A stretch of 64,000 bases of DNA from Luidia sarsii (Eukaryota > Echinodermata > Asteroidea > Paxillosida > Luidiidae). The translations under genes were made by a program, and so were the position numbers. Below the pieces are notes generated by a model. It saw nothing but the letters and a program-made list of their open reading frames with translations. It was not told the origin of the DNA and made no database searches. The DNA lies in assembly GCA_949987565.1 (NCBI GenBank), contig OX465115.1:15747242-15811241 (forward strand), read 5' to 3'. Of this stretch, positions 57,101 to 64,000 are shown one piece after another. The first letter of the stretch is position 1. The number at the start of each line of letters is the position of its first letter.

Positions 57101-60100
57101 GTCCTGCTATGATACAACCGATAGGCCCTCTTAATTTTTGATATTTTCATTTTGGTCATTTTTTAGTCGGTTAGCAGTTTGCAACATTTTTAAATATTAC
57201 TGCAATCCCCATAAAATTCTAGGAAGATTGCGTCTCAAAAATTATCAATAAAGACATTCTGCTCTTGAGTAAGATCCTGCTTGGAACAAGCCATCGAAAT
57301 ATTTGAGATTTACATTTTGCTAAATTTGGTCAATAAGCAGATTGCATTTTTTTAAATTAGTTTATGATAAAAAAACTTAATGATAAGTAACAACTGTCAG
57401 GAATCTTGTAGAGCAATATGACAGTCAGCAAAACATTAGACAGCAGTGGAGGGAGGATGTCCGAGCCTTATGAAAACCCTGATGCAAAGAGATTTGAATC
57501 AAGTTAATTAAAGGCCTCCGATCGTATGCCATACTTCCCATAATTTACCTTGAGTTTGGTGTGGGGGTCGCTGAACTCTTCCATTTGTGTGTGGTCACGG
57601 GTGACTGTCTCATAGGACAGTGCAGGCGGATCGTCGCTGGTCCCCTCCGATAAAGCCTGTATGCGGACGATCTTATCTTGAGCACCGCACATGCCACACT
57701 TGCGAGCCACGTTGATTGCAGTCAGAACATTGTCGCCTGAAACAACATCAGACAGAGTCTGAGAGTGAAGTCACACATATGTTGACAACTGATCCATGAT
57801 ATAAGTGATGTCAAGATGTGGGACTCTATTACAACCAAAGGTTTTACTAGCATTGGTCAAAATATCAAATGGCAACCTTATGGTCAGGTAGAGCACAGTT
57901 GGATTATTTAGGGGTTAGGGTTAGGGTTAGGGTTTAACGCAGTGCAACTGTCAGAGTGGCTAAACATGAAAAGTCTTTCCGAGGTAAACAGGATTAAAAA
58001 CCACATTGTGCCCTGTATTCCATTTAAAAAAATAAATAAATCAGGGATAAAAAGTAAAATTTTGGGTGATCCTATGAATCATGACTTTTTGTGCTTAAGC
58101 AGCTCATTAATTGGCCCCTGCACACAGAGTAGCCAGTCTTATTCTGCTATTGCAGGCTCTATGGCTCAGATATTGGCCCATTCACTCACCTGTAATCATA
58201 ACTGTGCGTATGTTAGCTCGTGCCAGCTCCGCTATGACTGGCTTGGACTCAGACTTCAATTTATTCTGCATGACGAGTAGACCCAAGAAGGTCAAATCTG
58301 CTTCTACATTCTTCCTACCAACACAGAATGCACGTAGAGTTCAAATGTAACTAAAACTAGATTCTACATTTACTTTAAGGAGACAAATCCTGAGCAAACA
58401 CACAAACAAGCACCAACGAAGATTAGTTGACTTTTTGGGAAGGCCGCCAACCAATTATAGAGCTGGATTTAGGTTCAATTCCCGTTCCATACGAAAATAT
58501 GTTTGACCCTAAACAAACACTTACAGAATCAAGACAATAACTAAAGTACAAATGCAAAATAAACCAAACAAATAAAGGATATAAAATGAAATGTGAAATC
58601 CAAAAAATAATCATATGTAAACTTAATGTATGTATGGGCAAAGAATAAACAAACGAATTAATAAACATAAAATAATTAAACAAACAAACAAAATCAAAGA
58701 TATCCCACCAAACATTCAATTAATTTAGTTAATGAATGAACCAATTATCTAATCGACCTATCAGCAATAAAGTAAAACCCAATGAATGAGACATTGCAAT
58801 GTCAGATACCTCTGAATGTTTGTGACTGTTTCTTGGTTCGCGTTGGCAATGTCTTTACAGGCCAAAGCCAGGACACGCAGTCCATCCTGTGTGTAATCAC
58901 TCAGCACCTCCGCAAAGTCTTCCGGTACTGTGTGGTATCAAACGAATGAAAAAAAATCAAAGGAAAAGCACAATCTTAGCTACCGTATCAACACTGAGCA
59001 GGATTGTTGATTTATTTTATTAAAAAAAACCATATTTTTTTATTTTAATCGTTTTTTTTTATTCAAATCTGATTTTTGTTTACTTAAATCGATTTTTTAT
59101 TTAAATCTGATTTTGTTTACTTAAATCGATTTTTAAAATCTAAATCTGATTTTTAATTTTTTGAAATTAAACAAATTATGGTCATATACAACAGGTCTAG
59201 ATAAACTATATCTAGACGGCTTTTGGACAAATGATAGTGGTTAAGCACACTTTTGAAAATTGTGCTTGGTGATACATGGTATTTGACAGAATAATAATTA
59301 TATCATCAATTGATTTAAATCGACGTGGTTTAAATCAAACAAGCCTGAGTCTTATCTAGTCTCAAGTGCTATGCTTGAATTATTATTTAGCATGAAATAA
59401 GTGCAGTGCACATTTGTGACAATGTGTCACTTAAGTGGTCTGTAAGTCACCTGTCCCCGCCTTTGACAAGGACGAGATCATCTCGGGGGAGCCTTTGACG
59501 TAAGCCATCATCACCGGATGTTCCGTGTCGCTCGTTGCCGTGACAACGCTCATCCGTTGCAGGGCGGAGGAAAAGGGAAACTGTCTCAGGATGGTGATAC
59601 CGCTGCTATCATCCTGGGGAAGACAGGTTGTTAACATTTTTTTCAGTTACAGTCTTAGTCAGTTCTCTGTCCTTTGTTGGACTAAAATAATTCTAAAAAA
59701 GCTGCATCCATTTTGTGCGGTCCCTAAACTACTGCAGTCATCTGGTTATACAAGTATTTTTTGGTTGCATAAACAAAATGATGAAAATCATGTTTGTAAT
59801 CCTGTTTACACAAGGAAGGTTTTTCCTGCTCAGCAGATTTTCACGCTTAACATTTCTATGGATTTGGGCTCAGAGCACACCTTGCTAGCTTGTGATTCTT
59901 CCATATTGGCATCTTTGGGAGGGTCTACTCTGCTGTATTTGTCTCCTGAGTCTCTTTGGGGCTCTGTGAATGACTGCGAGAAAAGCAAAAATAGGCCAGA
60001 GTCAGAATGAAATTCTATATCACTTTGATATTTTGAGCCTAGCAGGACTTCGTAGAAACGGCCTGCGAAGTCCAAACACCAGGCCCTGGATTTTTTTTTT

Positions 60101-63100
60101 TAATGTTTCCATTTTCATCATTTTTGTCTGTAAGCAGTTTGCAATTTGTTTTGTAGTTAGCAGACCCAAAATAAATGAGTTTGATTCCTAGCAGGACGGC
60201 TGTCAATGCCAGAAAGCCTGTGAATAACGAAAAGAACCGAAATTATGAACGTGTTTATCTCAAAAAACCATTTTTGTAATGGGTCACTTCGTGGTTCAAT
60301 CCACAAGTTTATACAAGGCAAAAGCAATGCATGGGCAAAGCATTGACCTTTCAACTTACCCAGCCTGTTGCCTGGAACATTTTGAGGTCGATCGGGTCAC
60401 CTGACAACTCCCCATCGATGACAGCCAATGAGTGGCATGTTGCCATGGTCGACGCAAATGGACCAATGGGGAGACTCCTTACTGACGTGGTCATCGGTGA
60501 AAACCTGGCACAGGTCCAAATCAGATGAGAACTCATTCATTCAGTCAGTGATCATATGTCTGACCAATAATCATCCAATTGTATATAATCCAAGTTTAAG
60601 ATAATGATATTATCCTTCTTCGAGTAATCTTTCTAAGATTTTGTCATCCTCATGATGTAACTCCTCTCCATTTCGGGACAATTCGGAGTAAATGTGTGGC
60701 GATTACCGGCAGACAGATTTGTTTGGGGAACAATACCAGAAATCCTTTTAAGTCTTCCACTCCCCTCCCTTCCAGATCGTCAAAACTTTCTCTAGATTTC
60801 CTCTGTCCCATCTCTCAATGTGACACAAACACTGAAGCCTCTCTCCCCATCTCACGCCAAATGCTTTCAGTTCTCCCTTTTTGGGCTGTTCATGAAAATA
60901 CTGACAGTTTCAAGGATATCACATAAATCCTTGCAAACTTCATCGTCTAAATTCTGTACCTTCCATCATTGGCAAGCTGGACTCCAAGTAAATCCAGTCC
61001 ATCTTCTGTCAGGGTACCAGTCTGAGGTTAATTAAACAGGAAAAACATAGACATTGTCAAGCAACAAGGATATGAACTATAGCTGGTAACATGCTGTCAG
61101 GGTACCAGTCTGAGGTTAATAATTAAACAGGGAAAACATAGACATTGTCAAGCAACAAGCTAATGTGCCATAGCTGGTAACATGCTGTCAGGGTACCAGT
61201 CTGAGGTTAATTAAACAGGAACAAGATAGACATTGTCAAGCAACAAGCTAATGTGCCATAGCTGGTAACATGCTGTCAGGGTACCAGTCTGAGGTTATAA
61301 ACAGGAAAAAAGAAAGCCATTGTGTCCAGCCAAAAACCAATGTACGTGCCATAGCTGGTAACATGCTGTCAGGGTACCAGTTTGAGGTTAGAAAGGAAAA
61401 GGAAAGCCATTGTCAAGCAACAACCATAATATTGTATCCGGACTGGTATGTTAAACCAGAGGTTTGCCATTTTCCAAAATGTTCTTATAGGTTTTGTTAA
61501 CTTTATCTGATTTGAACTATAAATTCCAAAAGCCCAAAAATCGACACGTATTGTAAAACGGAAGCACATGGAGTGTAGGCCTACCTTATCAAAGCAGAAG
61601 ACGTCCAATGTGCCACTGAGGTTGATCCGCTGAGGACTAATGCAGAAGATGTTTCTTGCCTTGAGGCTGATCTGGGCATACACCATGCCGATGGTCAGGG
61701 CAGCGGGTAGGGCTGGAGGAACAGCGATGGTAATGATGTCCAGTGCGCGGAGGATGATACGATGTACCACAGCCTGGGATGTGACAGGCAACAAGGTTGT
61801 CAAAGACATGCAGTGAAATCACAGGACATAGTTTTTCATGGCTTAATGTTCTATCCTTATCTCGGATTCTTAAAGGGTCAACTAAAACAGAGTCAGCCTA
61901 TCGTAACCTACACACTTAAACTCCCAAACCCTACGCTACAATCCAAAAGGCGTGATCCTATGCTTTATGTTCATGGATAGGCAATGTCTATACATGGTCT
62001 AATCTAATCTTATGGCACAAAGGTTTACAGTAGCTTCAGAAAGAAAATAAGAGTTCTTGACTACTTATGTCGTCTGCAAAATGTGCGTGTGTGTGCAACT
62101 CTTGAAGCACAGCACCCTTGTCATTAATCACACCTGCAATATTTCCCGGCAGGCTGTTCCAGATTGCCTCCAGATCAATATTGCAGCATGCATCAATGAG
62201 GGTTTGCCCTAGCTGACGTGTATTTGTGAAGAAAACAACAACAACAACAACCCCCAAAACAAAAGTCCAAACCATCAAATGCCATCCCGTAAACCCTGGT
62301 ACGCCTATCGTTTGCACACGGTGGCTCTGCAAACCGTTCCTGAGTTACAAACCACACATACATAGCCAAACCAGCAAGGGAACTGCCCACTCACCCCTTT
62401 GAGAGACATCATGATAAAGGTGTATATAAGCCCCAGGAAAGCTAGAAAAAAAAGACCAAGAAATATTTTGAAGAAAAATCCGAGTGGATGATGTTTATGA
62501 GTGTTTGAAGTTCAAGTGCACATACTGTACTGGCTTTCCTTACCACATCACAGTTACAGTCCAATTGCTGCCAATTCCAGAAAGCTTTCACGAATAGAAA
62601 ATTGGAAGTCAAATTAATAATCAACAACTTGTTTAGGTATTGGGGAGATTGCTTACCCATGAATGCCAGCATACCGATGAAACGCATGGCGTCTCTATAC
62701 AGGCGAAACTCCATTGGTTTGGGGTAAATAATGGACTGTACCAACGAGCCTTTGGCTGTTGAGAAGCCTGTACCAATTAAAATGCAGAACAGAAGACAGA
62801 CGCATCAATTTGAGACCACTTGAGACATACGGTATGTAAAGAGATAATCAAGTTGTTGATAATCAAGTTGTTGTTTTGGGAAGGCAAACATCTAAGGGCT
62901 GCATAGCTCAGATGGTAAGAGCGCTGGTACGCAAAACCAGATGTATCGGCTTCAAGTTCCGGTCCAGTCAAAGTTTTCTTTGCCAATTTTCCAAATTATT
63001 TTAATCATTCATGAATACATAAATTATATGTATTTGGCAAGGTAAAGTTTGCTATTTAAGCTGTAATCTGATGTTGATGTTTGCCATTGATATGCAAATA

Positions 63101-64000
63101 TTATTTTGGGCTTTGATAGACCAGCGGTTGCTTTCATCAACACGTTGTCACTTATGACCAAATTGTTTCTAGCGGGCAAGAAAAAATGTGACCGAAGTCT
63201 AAGCCCGAGCCTAAGCCTTTATTAAGGTCCGCGAGTCTGCTGGCCGCACCTGTCTGGACCACGATAGCTCGCACTTCATCCTGCCCTCCCTGTCTGGTCT
63301 GGATGACACGAGTCCCGCAGAAGAGGCTGTGACGCTTGTGCTCGGTGCGAGAATATTCGGCCAGGCCGTCCCCCTGCACCAACGGGGTCTTGGTCACCGG
63401 TACACTCTCCCCTGGAGACCGAGACAAGAACCAGACACTGATGAGTGACAGCAAAGGTCGATGCTAGCAGTGGCTCAAATGACAGTTGGTAATTGCCTAG
63501 TTGTTGTGAAATCTAGACTCATGGGCCATGTCTATTGTGAATAGTTACCTTCGAACGTGAAGACACCTTCGTTCCCTTTGACTCTGTTTTCTTTCTTTAT
63601 CAGCCTATTCCTCTTCTATTTTTCATGTAGCCATCTCCTCGAGTGGCCTTACAATGCCTTGTGTTTGGCGATCTTTCATAAAACATGTCATCAATTATTG
63701 TAATGTGACTGGTCCACCCAGTCAACTCACAGGACTTGATCACCCCGATCCAGTTACTCATCTCACCCAGTTTTGAATAGGATGTTTGATGTGATTTACG
63801 CACGAAATAATGATATTGTGTCTTTCATTTGATCGTGCACTTCAGGGAGGCTCTATCACCTGTCAGACTGCTCTCGTTGACAATACAGTTGCCGGCGATG
63901 AGCACCGCGTCACACGTCATCGTGCAGCCGTGATGCGGGATAACGATGACGTCACCTGGCACCAGTAGCTTCTCCGACTCCTCCACGACCTCTGCCCCCC
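52214..64000 (-). CDS. ATP13A: P5B-type ATPase (ATP13A2/ATP13A3 family), 3' 20 exons
   Basis: Coding exons in transcription order: 63860-64000 (runs off the edge), 63250-63411, 62657-62767, 62395-62441, 61585-61773, 60960-61021, 60360-60504, 59881-59973, 59451-59613, 58810-58927, 58190-58314, 57549-57736, 56899-57018, 56084-56316, 55606-55702, 55022-55094, 53953-54103, 53276-53513, 52641-52724, 52214-52336 (stop TGA). All phases agree; 886 residues are visible of an expected ~1180-1230. Missing: N-terminal membrane-associated domain, helices 1-2 and the start of the A-domain. Visible motifs: [10 protein letters not shown] and [16 protein letters not shown] (A-domain), [12 protein letters not shown] (P5B signature in helix 4), [13 protein letters not shown] (phosphorylated Asp), [15 protein letters not shown] and [14 protein letters not shown] (N-domain), [11 protein letters not shown], and [20 protein letters not shown] (P-domain hinge). 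Family members export polyamines from late endosomes and lysosomes; A2 versus A3 cannot be decided. Confidence 0.93.
52415..52505 (+). repeat. SINE-A head remnant in ATP13A last intron
   Basis: Contains GCGCAAAACCAGAGGTCTCG and TTTTTCTTTGCCA; the A box is degraded. It lies between exons 19 and 20, antisense to the gene. Confidence 0.5.
52750..52955 (+). mobile_element. SINE-A tail (snapback) copy with 14-bp target duplication
   Basis: Element 52764-52941 has both arms (CGATCCTAGCAGGACC, GGTCATGCTAGGATC) and the end GTGCAACATTTCTATTTTTA. TCTTAGAAATCTTT occurs at 52750-52763 and 52942-52955. It lies about 25 bp upstream of the acceptor of ATP13A exon 52641-52724. Confidence 0.82.
52970..53050 (+). 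repeat. SINE-A body fragment
   Basis: CTCTGGAGATATACGGCAAT, then GCGCC and CAAAGAC, is the reverse complement of the body conserved at 28990-29040 and 34080-34160. Confidence 0.5.
53560..53705. repeat. (GGGA)n microsatellite in an ATP13A intron
   Basis: About 145 bases of GGGA with GAGA/GGAA variants; on the gene strand it is a long pyrimidine tract ending about 45 bases before the acceptor of exon 53276-53513. Confidence 0.93.
54375..54895 (+). pseudogene. LINE 3' end (L2/CR1-like) in an ATP13A intron
   Basis: One frame reads [19 protein letters not shown], the usual end of a CR1/L2-type reverse transcriptase. After a frameshift another reads [17 protein letters not shown] and stops. The untranslated tail ends GGGCGCTTTATAAATATCC and (ATT)n at 54860-54890, the known style of L2-type 3' ends. 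It is 5'-truncated and antisense to the gene. Confidence 0.78.
55606..58314 (-). CDS. ATP13A: ATP13A exons 11-15: P-domain and hinge
   Basis: Exon 58190-58314 ends in TVMITG and is completed by [15 protein letters not shown] in exon 57549-57736 (TGDN motif). Exon 56899-57018 carries [16 protein letters not shown]. Exon 56084-56316 carries [37 protein letters not shown] and [12 protein letters not shown]. Exon 55606-55702 opens [20 protein letters not shown], the start of the next membrane helix. The start of exon 56899-57018 could also be 3 bases further in, since CAGAAT offers a second AG. Confidence 0.9.
55780..55890 (+). repeat. SINE-A head copy in an ATP13A intron
   Basis: GCTGGTATGCAAAATCCAGA, GGTCTCAGGATCAAATCCCA and GTCAAAGTTTCCTTTGCAAT are in SINE order. 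The A-box half is lost. Confidence 0.55.
57085..57345 (+). repeat. two SINE-A tail copies, diverged
   Basis: 57088-57195 (GAGAAAGGTCCTGCTATGAT to GCAGTTTGCAACATTTTTAA) and 57250-57340 (TTGAGTAAGATCCTGCTTGG to AGCAGATTGCATTTTTTT) lie in tandem. They contain one hairpin arm each. Confidence 0.55.
57912..57937 (+). repeat. short telomere-like stretch (TTAGGG)n in an ATP13A intron
   Basis: GGGGTTAGGGTTAGGGTTAG and GGTTT give about four perfect units, in the opposite orientation to the 19963-20133 array. Confidence 0.8.
58810..60504 (-). CDS. ATP13A: ATP13A exons 7-10: nucleotide-binding domain
   Basis: Exon 60360-60504 holds [20 protein letters not shown] and MFQATGW. Exon 59881-59973 encodes a charged, low-similarity stretch ([20 protein letters not shown]), probably the variable loop of the N-domain. 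Exon 59451-59613 holds [16 protein letters not shown] and [10 protein letters not shown], the KGSPE/KGAPE nucleotide-site motif. Exon 58810-58927 holds [16 protein letters not shown]. Confidence 0.9.
58995..59350. repeat. AT-rich repeat with TTTAAATC motifs in an ATP13A intron
   Basis: The left part (59030-59160) has several near-copies of TTTACTTAAATCGATTTTT and TTTAAATCTGATTTT in tandem. The right end GATTTAAATCGACGTGGTTT plus AAATC is its own inverted repeat. It looks like a MITE terminus with an expanded subterminal repeat. Confidence 0.5.
59785..59870 (+). repeat. MITE family E remnant next to an ATP13A donor
   Basis: GTAATCCTGTTTACACAAGG, then TTTTCACGCTTAACATTTCT and ATGGATTTGGGC, match the right half of 35080-35308. 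The remnant stops within about 10 bases of the donor of exon 59881-59973. Confidence 0.55.
60025..60150 (+). repeat. SINE-A tail copy, diverged
   Basis: GAGCCTAGCAGGACTT, CCAGGCCCTGGA and TCTGTAAGCAGTTTGCAATT in SINE order; the hairpin arms are worn. Confidence 0.5.
60960..61773 (-). CDS. ATP13A: ATP13A exons 5-6: helix 4 signature and phosphorylation site
   Basis: Exon 61585-61773 encodes [20 protein letters not shown], then [10 protein letters not shown] and ends [11 protein letters not shown]. Exon 60960-61021 (62 bases) begins [20 protein letters not shown]. The intron therefore cuts the catalytic DKTGT motif between Lys and Thr, in phase 0. PPALP is the P5B signature (P5A enzymes have PPELP). 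Confidence 0.95.
61008..61395 (-). repeat. ~90-bp tandem repeat duplicating the acceptor of ATP13A exon 6
   Basis: GTCAGGGTACCAGTCTGAGG occurs at 61008 (the true exon start) and again at 61096, 61187, 61275 and 61368 (spacing 88, 91, 88, 93). On the gene strand each copy is an acceptor plus the first 16 exon bases coding TGTLT, followed by CATGTTACCAGC instead of exon. The copy farthest upstream has lost the AG (CAA at 61382-61384); the other three keep it. Confidence 0.88.
62190..62220 (-). repeat. SINE-B tail scrap
   Basis: CATCAATGAGGGTTTGCCCT matches the SINE-B tail at 23560-23580. Nothing else of the element remains. Confidence 0.35.
62395..64000 (-). CDS. ATP13A: ATP13A exons 1-4 of those visible: A-domain and helix 3
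   Basis: The edge exon 63860-64000 encodes [20 protein letters not shown], then [11 protein letters not shown]. Exon 63250-63411 encodes [20 protein letters not shown], then [10 protein letters not shown] and VVQTG. Exon 62657-62767 encodes [17 protein letters not shown] and RFIGMLAFM. Exon 62395-62441 encodes [16 protein letters not shown]. The ESSLTGES loop is the dephosphorylation motif of the A-domain (TGES). Confidence 0.92.
62890..62995 (+). mobile_element. SINE-A head, best-preserved copy
   Basis: GGGCTGCATAGCTCAGATGG (A box), CTGGTACGCAAAACCAG (anticodon stem with CGC), GGCTTCAAGTTCCGGTCCAG (B box), then TTTTCTTTGCCAATTTTCC. It folds like a tRNA except for missing acceptor pairing. 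It sits in an ATP13A intron, antisense. Confidence 0.72.
63180..63225. repeat. MITE family G terminal scrap
   Basis: GTCTAAGCCCGAGCCTAAGC and CTTTATT match the family G terminus. It lies 25 bases past the donor of ATP13A exon 63250-63411. Confidence 0.45.

Noticed and set aside
58430..58510. Further SINE-A head near 58440-58500
   Set aside because: Only a GGTTCAATTCCCG motif is visible; too little to assign.

Overview
The window is nuclear DNA from an animal. Its genes are split by GT-AG introns, long spacers separate them, and those spacers are full of tRNA-derived SINEs, small inverted-repeat transposons (MITEs), LINE scraps and many kinds of tandem repeat. TTAGGG-type telomeric repeats, a multi-cysteine-cluster (protostome-type) Toll-like receptor in one exon, a PRRT3/PRRT4-like gene and an SLC7A4-like transporter together suggest a marine invertebrate deuterostome (echinoderm, hemichordate or cephalochordate). 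Sequence reading alone cannot settle the phylum.

Layout. 1-16.7 kb: no convincing gene; two MITEs with 9-bp target duplications, a tandem array grown from a SINE core (7.1-7.6 kb) and several MITE/SINE copies. 16.8-20.3 kb (+): PRRT3/PRRT4-like multi-pass membrane protein, three coding exons, with a telomere-like array in its last intron. 20.3-30.4 kb: repeats only. 30.4-33.3 kb (+): single-exon Toll-like receptor. 33.3-40.9 kb: MITEs, SINEs and one weak candidate small three-exon gene. 40.9-45.05 kb (+): SLC7A4-like amino-acid transporter, three exons, both introns filled with minisatellites. 45.05-52.2 kb: gene-free, with 23-bp, 30-bp, ~178-bp and 10-bp tandem arrays. 52.2-64 kb (-): the last 20 coding exons of a P5B ATPase (ATP13A2/ATP13A3 family); the 5' exons lie beyond the right edge.

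The four genes encode unrelated membrane proteins: an orphan multi-pass protein, an innate immune receptor, a plasma-membrane transporter and an endolysosomal polyamine pump. I see no sign that they form one pathway. The most informative material is in the repeats: a tRNA-derived SINE whose 3' part folds back on itself and is found as 5'-truncated copies with 10-14 bp target duplications; a transposon family with 9-bp duplications; a tandem duplication of the splice acceptor that precedes the ATPase phosphorylation-site exon; and a 10-bp array whose units match forkhead and nuclear-receptor sites. Reading frames were joined by eye from splice signals and family similarity; the ATPase exon phases all agree and the frame stays open to the stop codon.
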